A stretch of 30,304 nucleotides of DNA, taken from the NCBI GenBank assembly GCA_020736575.1, contig JAGPYM010000118.1, positions 1 through 30,304 on the forward strand, in the 5' to 3' direction. This document shows, piece by piece, positions 7,600 to 17,569 of the stretch. Source of the stretch: Thelonectria olida. Its lineage: Eukaryota > Ascomycota > Sordariomycetes > Hypocreales > Nectriaceae. The translations under genes and the position numbers were made by a program. The notes under the pieces are model-generated. The model was not told the origin of the DNA. It did no database searches and saw only the letters and a program-made list of their open reading frames with translations. Each line of letters begins with the position of its first letter. The first letter of the stretch is position 1.

Positions 7600-9477
7600 G
7601 TTAAGGCAAAAGAATAATTACTAACTTTTATACCTAAAGGACACTTTAAATAGAAGTATATTATAACTATTACTATTTAATATATCCCTAAATATTTAAT
7701 AGAATAATAGAAGGAATATATTTAATAATTAATTACTAGAAATAAGCTTAAATAACTTATTATTAAAAAAGTAAATTAGGTTAATTTAATATTAGAAATA
7801 ATTACCTATTAAAAAATAATCTACCTACCTTAAAAACTGAGAAATGAATTTATTAAATACTATTATTAAACTATTAAATATTATAAAAAATAGAATAACT
7901 TATAATTTTAAAACTTTTTTAATAAGAACTTCTAGTAGGAAGGAGTAGGATTAAATAACTACTTTTATTATAATTAGTACTTAAAAAATAAAGGCCTTAC
8001 CCTAAGGATAATAGAAAGAACCCCTATTAGTAACACCCTTATAATAATATATATAGTAAAATAGGGAAATTTACCATTTAAATAGATTTTAAAATATAAT
8101 AAATAATTACTAAGTAATAAAAGAATAGATAAGTAATAAGTATTAAAATACTTATAAGAGGACCTTATATAGGAAATTTATAAATACCCACTTTATAAAT
8201 ACTAAGGAATTAATAAAACCCTTAAATAAGTTAAAATAATATTCTTATTTCTTAAAATTAAAGAAATAGTTAAGAAAATTATTAAATAATACCTTATTTA
8301 TAATAAAATAAAGGCATAATAATATAAACCTTATAAAAAACTGCAGCCTATATTAATTGCGGAATAACTATAGGATTTAATTACTATAAACTTTATTATA
8401 AAACTACCCCTATTATTAGACCCTATTATAAGTATAGCTTATAATAATATTTTAATTATTATTAATAGACTTATTAAATTTTCCTATTTTATTTTATATA
8501 AAAAAGTAATAAATATAAAAAATCTTCTTATATCTTTTTATAAAATATTATTAGTATATATAGACCGACTATTTAATATAATTATTTTAAATAGAAGACT
8601 ACTCTTTTTTTTAAATTTTTGATAATACCTTATAATAAGAATCGGATTAAACTACAAGTTAATTATAGCTTAGAGACCTTAAATTAATAGATAAACTAAA
8701 TAAATAAATTAAGTTTTAAAAACCTACTTTTATTACTATATTAACTACATTTAGAACAATTAGATTAAGAAGCTACTAATAGTATAATTGGCTTATAATA
8801 TAATAACTAATAAAAGTATTAAAATTATACTAAGTTATATAAACTTTAGATTTACCTCTAATACTTATAAAAATTTAAAAAACAGACTACTTATACTAGT
8901 AGCTATTTTTATATTAGATTAACTTAAGAATTTATATAAAAAAATATATATAAAACTTTCTTTTATTTAGAAAATATATAAAAAATACTATAATTAGAAA
9001 AGGTTAAAAGGACTAACCTTTTTAAAGGGAGATATAATGCTTCTTATTATAAAAAATATTAATATAAAAAAACTAAATAAAAAACTCAATTATAAATATA
9101 TTAAACCTTATAAAATTTTAAAAAAAATCTTAAAAAATAATTACAAACTAGACCTTAAATTAAAATACTACCTAATCTTTTATATTTCCTTATTTAAACT
9201 AACTAAAGGAATAATTTTAATTAAAATAGGAAATAAACTAGAAATTAAAATTAAAAATTTTAAAAAATATAAAATAGAAAAAATCCTTAGTATAAGAAAG
9301 GAATAATCTAATAGAATAAAATAAATTAAATACCTTATTAAATAGAAAGAATATAAGGAGTTAGAAAATATATAGGAACTATTAGAATACCTTACCTATA
9401 TATAGTACCTATTAAAGGATTTCTATTAAAAGTATTAAAAGTAAATAAAGCCTTAGAAGGAACTGCACTCTAGTTAA
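7597..9477 (+). pseudogene. RIPped pol: integrase and chromodomain
   Basis: One reading frame runs from 7597 to 9477 and aligns codon by codon with the young Pol from residue ~745. Only RIP stops interrupt it. Recognisable blocks include the first H2C2-like module (about 7855-7980), the canonical H2C2 module (about 8173-8305), the integrase core (about 8380-8700), and the GPY/F region (about 9080-9110). The chromodomain (about 9255-9415) still shows the KEYKELENI-stop-E pattern where the young copy has KGYTESENTWE. The conceptual 89-codon ORF at 9037-9306 is only the stop-free part of this pseudogene. The integrase-to-chromodomain link is in frame here, unlike in the young copy. Confidence 0.92.
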
Positions 9478-9738
9478 TAACCCTATAGTCTTTTAAAAGC
9501 TAAATTTTAAAAAGAGCCCCTACCTTAGTAAAATGGCACTCCTTCTTATTTTAATACTCTAACTCTTTTAATTTATTTAAATCCTTATAATCTTAATAAA
9601 CTATTTCTACTACCTTCTCTTATAAATATTTCTCCTAATAATATAACTATTATAACTAAGCTAAAGCCTCTAATAAATTAGCCTCCGCCTGCTCCTTTTA
9701 CTCTTTTAAATAATCTTTTTTATATAAGATATAAGTAA
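9463..9738 (-). pseudogene. RIPped copy of the antisense coiled-coil ORF
   Basis: Reading the minus strand from about 9738 gives a frame that aligns with the plus ORF at 78-392 of the young element. Examples are EQAEANLLEALA against EELEAEEALEAAMA, and QEKYLQEKVVEIV against KQKRLLKKKGEDLV, with RIP stops read as Gln or Arg. The leucine spacing is kept, and lysine or glutamine replaces arginine, as RIP predicts. This shows that the antisense frame existed in the ancestor of both copies. Confidence 0.6.
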
Positions 9739-10111
9739 TTGTAACCTATTAGTAAAAAATAAACTAGATATTTATTTTTATAAATATATTTAAAAAGTAA
9801 TACTATTAAAATTATATTAAATATACTTTTTCTTTATATAGAAGTTATATTATTATTTACCTTTTACTATTATATAAAAATAATAATTAGTTTTAAAATA
9901 AGTAAAATAGTATAGCATTTTAAAACTAAACTTTTTAATTATTTTAATAAGATTATTATATCTTTTAGCTATAATTTTCAGATGTAAAATAGTTTTAATA
10001 ATATAATCTAATATATTATTAGCTAGAAAGTAAGAAAATAAAAGTAAGTTAGTTAGGGAACTAACTTATAAAACTATAGCCTCCTTATATAGTCTTAAGG
10101 ATAAGACTAAT

Positions 10112-10121
10112 AGAGGGAAAA
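10112..10121 (+). other. Polypurine tract before the 3' LTR
   Basis: AGAGGGAAAA lies five bases before the LTR start at 10127. A purine run here primes plus-strand DNA synthesis in LTR retroelements. The surrounding DNA is RIPped, so some purines may be secondary (G-to-A keeps purines as purines). Confidence 0.5.
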
Positions 10122-10126
10122 TATTA

Positions 10127-10528
10127 TATTATAGCTTATATTATAACCCTATGGGAGATTAGGCAGTTAGTTATAATAGAACTAATAGACTTATAAAAAC
10201 TACCTTATAAATATAAAGCATTTTATATATATTAAACTAGATTAGTTTAATTTAATTTAACTATATAAGTTAAATTAGGTTAGTTTAACTTAAGTTAACT
10301 ATAATTAACTTATAAAAGTAACTAGTATATAAATATATTTATTTAGTATATTAGATAGATATAGCTACTTTAGCTTTTAATATAATTTAGTTATACTTAT
10401 CTACCTTAAGTATATTACTAGATATAATAACCTATTATATTATTTAGACCTTAACGCCCTAATCTCTCTACTAATATAAACTTAGAACCCTTTAATTTTA
10501 TCTGTTAGGAATTGACTAGATTGTTATA
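10127..10528 (+). repeat. 3' LTR of the RIPped gypsy element (402 bp)
   Basis: It starts TATTATAGCTTATATTATA, matching the young LTR start after C-to-T and G-to-A change, and ends GATTGTTATA, matching GACCGTTACA. Length is 402 bp against 404 bp. The central block (TATA box, ATTAGATAGA, AGCTTTTAATATAA) and the U5 block (ACCTTAACGCCCTAATCTCTC) match well. The self-primer partner AGCTTTCAA is present as AGCTTTTAA. The first third is less conserved than the rest. Confidence 0.85.
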
Positions 10529-13500
10529 TAGTAGAAATTATATTATACCTTCTATAGTACTAGCATTCCCTAGCTATTATAATAGAGTACTATAACTAAT
10601 AGGCAGATAATCTCCTTTAAAAAAAGAAAGCTAAGAAAGGGGTATTAAAAAATAGTTATAAGAGTTAATACAATTAGAATAAGAAAATAAAATAGAGGTT
10701 AAAAAGGCGCTTATTAGTCCTTACTATATTTAATTTACTATTATAAAGGTTAAGCAATATTATACTTATTACTTTATAATTCCCCTAAGGATAATTTTAA
10801 TAGTATTATTTTAAAAGACTTTAAAAGGCTTCGCGCATTTAAAGTATAACTTAATCCACTTAAGTATATGGGCGTGGCTCTAGTCCCTAGATACTGCGGC
10901 GTTTGTTTACAGTTAGTTATAATCCCCCTAACCCTTAAGATTAGCAACCTAGAGGGAGTAAAGGCATATAACTATTTTTATTTTAATCCTTTTATTTTAT
11001 TAATTATATACTATTTAGTATAGTAGAGCCATTTTCTTATTATAAACTTAGGTTATAAGTATAAATAAGACCTAGTGTGGCCTTTTACTATTATGCCTTT
11101 ATATTAGTTGCAATTTATATTTCTTACTGCTAGATTTGTTTTTATTAATATAAATGGTCTTATTAAATATTAGAGAGGTAACGCCTACCTACTATCTGCC
11201 CTTTTAATATTTTATATTTATCTTTTTATTAGTATTAAGTTTAATATATTATAATAGCAGGAGAAGTACCTTAAAAGCTTACTAGTAACTTAGGGCATAT
11301 TAAAACTAGCAGTTTTAATTCTATTTTCCTTAGAAAATAGTTAAGGGATTAAGCTTCTATGGGTTCTTATAAGATTTATATATAACCTTTTAATTATAAT
11401 ATTCTTATAAGAAATTGCTATAACTTAAATAAGTTAAAATCTTTAGGTTATAATATTATTAATTTAAAATAATAATTTAAATTATTATAATTATTTATAT
11501 TTTTATAAAAGCAATTAGGCAGGAAGTATAGTAAATATATATAGCAACCTTTAAATATATTAAAGTTATTTTAATTATTATTTTCTTACTTATTTATAAA
11601 GATTTAATTCCTATTAAAGTGGCATATATAATACTACTTATATTTTAAATTACAACTATATTAGTTACTACTTATACTTTTTATATAATACTATTTAAGA
11701 AATTATTAAACTAAGCGCCTTATTATATAATTATCCATTTTATAAGTATTAGTATTACTATTATTATAGCCTTAGTAATAGCAATTGCGCTTTTAACTAC
11801 TAGAAACCTCCTAAACTTAATATAATTATATAGCATCCTATTTATAATTAATTTAATAGTAGGATATTAGCTTTTAGAGAGTTAGCAACCTAGCTATTAT
11901 TTAGAAATTGCCTTAAATTTAAATAAATAACCAAGCTTGGCCCTATCTCTTTCTAGCTACTTATTTTTACTATAGCCTTATTAATAGTTATTACTTGCGC
12001 TTCTAGGTCGGACCTTAATGCCCCCTATTGCTCTAGCCTTAAGCAGCTAAATATTTTATATTTATAGCAAGTTTATATTTCTTTTTACTCTAGTTTTATA
12101 AGTAGTTATTACCCTAGGGAAATAGGTATTAAGGGTCGAGTGCTGGGTTTTAATAGCTTATTAATTTATTATCTTATAGTTAAGGGTTTAGAGTGTTTTA
12201 AAATTAACTATAAAATTTTCTTATTATATTTTATCCCAACCTGCTAATTTTATTAGCAGCTCTCCTTAATTAATAGGCACTATATGGAAGGCACGCCTAG
12301 GCCTTTTTATTTTTAATAAGGCAATAGTTTTAAAAGTCCTAGGAGTTGCCTAAGGGGTTTTTAAAATAGATACCTTATATTCTATTTTTAAGTGTAGTTT
12401 GGGCTCTATATACTAGCAGTTTTAATAGTAAATTCACATACTACATACTATAGTCTACTTATATTACTATTTTTAATCTTTATATTAGTTGGGCTTACTA
12501 ATACATCTAAATTACTAAACACTTTTATAGTTCCTTAGCTACTAGATCGGCCCTAGGCTAAGCGGCCTGCCCCTTGCTAATAAAGCCGAGCCAGGGCCTT
12601 AATAATTATTATTACATACTACAATTAGCAAGCTACCTAACGCACCTGCAACGCGCTATGCCCCATTTTAGGGGTACTGGGAGGCTCTAGCTATATATAG
12701 ACCCGGAGCAAGCGCCCTCCCTCTCAGGTCAAGCGAGGCGTATTACGCGTGTATCACATGTGTTTGCACGTGATTTTATTAAAGAGGGCTTTGCAATATG
12801 TAGTAATGTGGTTAGTTAGTTGGGCTGCCTTTTACTAGCGCGGGATATACTTATTAGTTCTTTTATTTTGCTGCTAGTGGCTGCTGTTTTTTATTTACAT
12901 ACCCTATAGCACTAGCCGCTTAAAAAAACTATAAATATAAGTAGTATACCCAATTAGATTTTACTATAACCCATTTTAAATTATTATTTTTAGTTTTTCT
13001 TCTTTTTAACTAGTGCTACTTACTAATATTAAAAGAGTTTTATATTAAATGCTATTATAAAAATGCAAATTTTTTACGCTCTGGTTTCTATAGCTATATA
13101 GCTATCTTCCCTACTATTATTTAATACCTTATTAGTACTTTCTTCCCCCCCTTATTTTTGCCCTTAGAAATACTATAAAACCCTTCTTATAGCTAAAAGA
13201 TAAACTCGCTCTTTTAATAGTAAGTAAATATATAATAAATACTAAAATAATAAGATATATAATCTTAGCTATTAGAGTAGGAAATAAAAGATTAGTAGTA
13301 GAGTTATAATTATAATACCTATTTTTCTAATATAATATAATATAAACATTTGCTTTATAATAATAACTTATTTAATTATATCTTTTTATTAAATATTAGA
13401 TTACTTAAGTAAAATTCTTATTTTCACAATCTCGCTTTTTTAATAAAAGTAATAAAAAAGGCAAGATATTATTTATACTAAATTATATAATAAGGTAATT

Positions 13501-14346
13501 TTAAATATAATAGTATGGAAAGTTTAAATAGTTAATTCAATTCTAATAGAACTTATAGGCTTAACTAGGGAATCCAATCTGGATTATTAATATATAAAAT
13601 TATAATTTAAGCTTTATTATATAGAGATAGATAGGGGTCCGGAACTGGACTTAGTGCCTGTTTCTTAACTACTAGGTCCGGTTCCATCCCTACACTTAGA
13701 GGCCAAAGGACTAGAAAGTGGCCCAAATGTTCCCCAGATTACTTAGGGTGGGGCAGCAGAGCGGGAACAGGTCCTTAAACTGGGTTCCCGCTAACAATTT
13801 CCCATTTTTATATTATAGCAACTTATAAGTGGCCGAATCAAGGGGCCAAAGCTCAGCTAGCTCACACAAAAGGACCTAAAGGCAGGACTAGGGCTTCAAA
13901 CTCTTATACTTAAGAAAAGTAATAAGGGAGTAAAATATTTCTAAATTTTATAATACTAATATATAATACCAATCTAAAGCAGTAAGATTATTACAAGTAA
14001 TAATTAATTAAGGAACTTTTATTAAATCCCTATTTTAGTTTTATTTTATATTATCTTGCCTATTTAAAGGCTATTTAAAGTTAATAATAGATAGCTAATA
14101 GTAAAGTAAGAATCCTCCTAATTAAGGCTTTAAATATAATATTAAAAGTTAATAAAATAATTGCAATAGTAAGCTAATAGCAAGTTGCAATTATTATTCT
14201 AAACTAGTTGTAATCTAAGAGATAAGTTTTTTATAAGGACGGACTAAAGATAAGATATAAAGGCGGGTATTTATAAATAATCTAGCTTCTTTTAATCGTT
14301 TTCCCTAAAGTGCTAAAATTATATCTTAATATAATAAGCATAAAAG
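10529..14346. other. AT-rich RIPped stretch without identifiable gene
   Basis: No open frame longer than about 60 codons is present. Between about 11080 and 12450 the plus strand gives long hydrophobic frames if TAA and TAG are read as decayed Gln or Trp codons, which suggests a dead membrane-protein gene. I cannot assign a family. Two patches keep CpG and are less AT-rich: about 12541-12870 (including GGCGTATTACGCGTG) and about 13630-13915. They may be single-copy sequence that RIP did not target. No tRNA or clear transposase motif was seen. Confidence 0.5.
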
Positions 14347-14702
14347 ACTAGTATAGGAGATATATAGGGATATACATACTAGTATAGCAAAATGATAGGA
14401 CCGGTACAGGAAGCATACTAGTATAAATAGACTAGTCCTATAAAATTAGGGGACTAGTATAGAAACTATACTAGAATAAGTGGATAGGTATAAAATGCAT
14501 ACTAGTAGGTATATAATAACTTTACTAGTATGCAAATTGGACTAGTATATTAGAGCGCTAGGACTAGTACAGCCATACTAGAACAAGCCGTACTAGTCCT
14601 AACTGTACTAGGACAAACTATACTAATACCTAGTAAATGCAGGACTAGTATAGGGAATATCCCAGTACGAACGGACTAGGATGCTAAAAAATCGGGACTA
14701 GT
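14347..14702. repeat. Cluster of ACTAGT palindromes
   Basis: The hexamer ACTAGT occurs 12 times in about 356 bp, at 14347, 14378, 14417, 14431, 14453, 14511, 14524, 14541, 14563, 14592, 14644 and 14697. Near-matches lie between them (at about 14469, 14577 and 14606). The wider word is GGACTAGTATAG, in both orientations, with irregular spacing of 13 to 52 bp. It is not a tandem array with a fixed period. Irregular, bidirectional short motifs are typical of subterminal transposase-binding regions of DNA transposons, but no transposase or terminal inverted repeat was found to support that. Confidence 0.75.
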
Positions 14703-16939
14703 ATAAAGCGAGGTGACAGTTAGAAGGGGGCCAGAACCGTACACAGTAGCACATGGATCTGGGCTTGCTTTTCCTCTGTGAACCATTTTGGGGATGCTAC
14801 ATGATGTGTCCAAAGGGGGCGTTTCCTCTCGCTTTTTGGCGTTTTAGCTAACGTAATTGTGAATAGATTGGAGACCTCGAGGGCGAGAAATCCCAAGTGG
14901 CGGCTAGTTGAGGAACAGGAGTAGACCTTAACGGGGAGATTTCCTAAGGTGAGTCTATCCGACACTACCAGCTGGCCACTTAGCTTTTTCTAGGTCTTAG
15001 CTCCTAAAGATAAAGTGGATAAAGTAAGCAGATAAGAGCTACAGTCAGAACCCTTTATCTTAACATTCTAAACAACTCGTCCACTGCCATTATAGGCGGA
15101 CCCTTTAATACGATATTTATCCTCCTTGCAGAGTCCCGTAAGCTTCAATTTAAGCATCCTACTAGTATTATAAAATATTAATATTAGGATGGCACATCTC
15201 GACCCAGAACATGCACAGTATACAGGAGACCGGTCCCCTACGGCGTCCGCCAATGCCTTTCGGAACAAGCCTGAGAAGCAAGGCACTTGCCTTGTGAAGA
15301 CTAGGGTGCGCGCGTTCATATACCAGGAGTGGCGATAAGCCCTGCAGGCCTAGCGAAGCAAAAGCACCGTGAGCCCAAAGATATGTAAATTTTTAGCTCA
15401 CCAGTCCCCACGACGCCCGCCAAAATTTGGGGTTCGTTTGGGGTCGCGGCGCTGGAGTTAGGAACGGACAAGGTCAGTCCCAAGATTCTATCCTCTATGT
15501 TTATGCTGCATAAGTATTATTTACCTTCCTCACTTCTTTTGTGTTAGATATTGGATCTTCAGCTGAATTCAAAAAGGTGGTATCGGGAAAAGTCAGGTCG
15601 TAAGGACGATTTTGAGAATTGCAAAGCAAGGATTCTCCGTGTCAGCGCGCCACGACGTAAAACAATGCAGTTTAAGCTTCAACCATCTACAACCTCCGTA
15701 CGATCGTCCCCAAAACGTCATGTCATAAGAAATGTCAAATATTGGGAGAGTTGCACCTTAAGACAGGTGGGGGGAGTCGTCGTCTACGGTACGTTTCAAG
15801 TCGAGACGCAGCTGCCGCTCCTTATTTGTTCGCATACGGATGCCTGTTGATACCCCAACAGATATTCCATATCCACCACTAAGTGAGGCAGTGATAATCC
15901 TCGTCCAAGAGATAAGACTTCATTAACGCATCTCTCCGAGATCGGTACCAATATGGACTAGTGGGATAATATCAGAACGGGAGTCATTAGTACCAACGCG
16001 AACGGCAGCGTCTTCATACAACCCGAGGAAGTGGCGCTTCGTTTGCTCAATTACTATTATAAATCCCTCCTGAGATAACTCAGTCCTAATGGGAAAAAGA
16101 TCTAGTTCGTTTTCCTTGGCTTCTATTATATAAAGCCGCTTCCTTCTACTACTAAAAAGGTGCTATTACAGGGTGGAAGCTACTTTAAAAAGGCACAAGC
16201 CCAAGTTAGTGCAAATGGGGAATAATACATTTTACCACCCCTTAAAGACAAAACCGGCCTTATATACAATAGAGTAGCCGATATTAGCAAAAGTAATTAT
16301 TAGGGGTAACGGTAATTCCACACCACACATTCCGTTAGGTCATTTAGGGATAGGGAATCTAACAGTAACATTCAATCCAGTGAAAAGCTAATACTAATAT
16401 AAGCCTTTACCATTACCCAAGAGCTAGCTCGGGGCGTCTTCATACGCAATCCGGAAACATAAATAAAAGTCTTTAGGGTCCAAGGAGGATTCTTTATATT
16501 AAAAATACTTAATCCTACTCCTAGTAAATAACATCTTTATTTCAGAAAGTTCCTTAAAAGCCGCTACAATCCATACCAGTTATAATACAATCTCTACAAC
16601 TTGAATATAGTAGTCTTCCACCCTGCCCTCAATCCATCGAGTTCGGATAGTAATATTCCAATTCAATAAGCCTGCAGCAGATTTACCAGTTACCTAGCCT
16701 TAAAGTTCAAAACAGACAGGCTCGCCATCCATAACCCTCCTTCAAATGCATAATAAACAAGCTGCCTTCACTATTAGAAAACCGATCTCCATTCTGCTCA
16801 GGGATGCAGCGCACTCACTTGGGGGCAACTCCGACAGTACAGAGTCCAATAAGAGCCCAGCTAGCCAGCTCAGTATATCCCTCCCTCTCTTCCCCCAACG
16901 CCAGCTAACATAGCAGGCCATCGTATTTGCAAAGACATT
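14703..16939. other. Balanced-composition stretch with decayed coding traces
   Basis: GC content rises clearly and CpG is present. Short open frames lie at 14720-14965 (minus), 15068-15319 (minus) and 15551-15850 (plus). None has a recognisable domain and they may be chance. The best coding trace is the minus-strand frame at 15758-16114, listed separately. From 16140 to 16900 I see interrupted frames only. This looks like single-copy or low-copy DNA that largely escaped RIP. Confidence 0.45.
15758..16114 (-). pseudogene. Degenerate protein-coding remnant, unknown family
   Basis: One minus-strand frame reads well from about 16114 to 15758 apart from two adjacent stops (TAA TGA) near 15920. 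Landmarks are NELDLFPIRTELSQEGF, LYEDAAVRVGTNDSRSDII, PLVHIGTDLGEMR and, after the stops, ITASLSGGYGISVGV. The amino-acid composition looks like a real soluble protein and continues naturally across the double stop. I do not recognise the family. It is too short and interrupted to be functional as it stands. Confidence 0.35.
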
Positions 16940-17560
16940 CTAGGAAGAGGCCGTTACAGTTAGGAAAGATCTTAGAGGACGGTCGAGAACGCCGCAAAAG
17001 CCATTCAAATCAGGAAAGAAGCAGACATCCCCGGCCCGGCTCATGATCCCAAGTCTTGTTATGAGCTTGGCCGCGATATCCTTAGCCGTAAGGTCTGGAG
17101 TGACTTCGCCTGTGAATGGAGGGAGGGCAGTGATGTCAGCCGAGGAATTAACCAGGTCAATGCCATGGCCATAAGCCGAGCCGCTCTCGAGCAGTAGCTG
17201 CACGACCGCCTCGTCCCCGTTTATTGTCGCTGCCTTGAAAACCTGTTCTATGATCTTGATCTCGTCTCCCCGCTTCTCCAGGAGGAGTCCCATCAATTTT
17301 CCCCCACTCCATCGGTTCCCTGCCGTTGCCTTGACGACCTCTCCTGTGATCTTGATCTCGTCTCCCCGCTTCTCCAGGAGGAGACTCATTACCTTTTCCC
17401 CATTCTCAGAGTTCCTTGCTGCTGCATTGACAACCTCTTCTGTGATCTTGATCTCGTCTCCCCGCTTCCCGAGGAGGAGGCCCATTACTTGTTCGTCAAA
17501 TCTTTCTCTCTCTACGAATTCCCGTGAGTTAGTAGCATTATTAGCGAACTAGCTTGAAGC
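16940..17560 (-). pseudogene. NLR/STAND-type ankyrin-like repeat protein fragment
   Basis: The open frame 17485-16940 encodes 181 aa that begin inside a repeat. The repeats have the consensus EVV.AAA.N...G.KVM.LLLEKRGDEIKIT, about 32 residues each, in three clear copies plus a more degenerate fourth (EQVFKAATINGDEAVVQLLL). The same frame continues upstream of the ATG through another degenerate unit until a TAG at about 17530. From family knowledge, this repeat is common at the C-terminus of fungal NLR-like (NACHT/ankyrin) proteins involved in self/non-self recognition. NACHT and effector domains are absent, so this is a C-terminal fragment. A LINE end lies just upstream and may have truncated it. 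Confidence 0.6.
17235..17485 (-). repeat. 96-bp tandem repeats in the NLR fragment
   Basis: The word TGATCTTGATCTCGTCTCCC (plus strand) recurs at 17251, 17347 and 17443, exactly 96 bp apart, equal to 32 codons. The copies are very similar at DNA level, which suggests recent duplication or gene conversion between units. The period is a multiple of three, so the frame is kept. Confidence 0.9.
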
Positions 17561-17569
17561 CTCTTCTCT

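Larger units (their letters stand above)
7595..10528 (+). mobile_element. RIP-inactivated Ty3/gypsy element, 5' part outside window
   Basis: This is the 3' portion of an older element of the same family, in plus orientation. It comprises pol from just after RNase H, chromodomain, antisense ORF, a purine-rich tract and a 3' LTR. Nearly all differences from the young copy are C-to-T or G-to-A, and CpA is almost absent while CC and CT remain, which is the RIP signature. The young element split it, so its 5' half should continue to the left of base 1. The collinearity is tight: from Pol residue 745 to 937 there is no net length change. Confidence 0.92.

Noticed and set aside
9037..9306. 89-codon plus-strand ORF as an independent gene
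   Set aside because: It is the longest stop-free part of the RIPped pol (GPY/F region to the start of the chromodomain) and aligns codon by codon with the young element.
13633..13692. hAT-like terminal inverted repeats around GGTCCGG words
   Set aside because: The two arms pair poorly and face each other across only 20-odd bases. There is no transposase and no 8-bp target duplication that I could see.
15551..15850. 99-codon plus-strand ORF
   Set aside because: It has no recognisable domain and partly overlaps a more protein-like frame on the other strand. I could not support it as a gene.
17235..17552. Plus-strand ORF with internal repeats
   Set aside because: It is the complement of the NLR-type repeat. 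The repetition comes from the 96-bp units, and the minus frame gives the recognisable protein.
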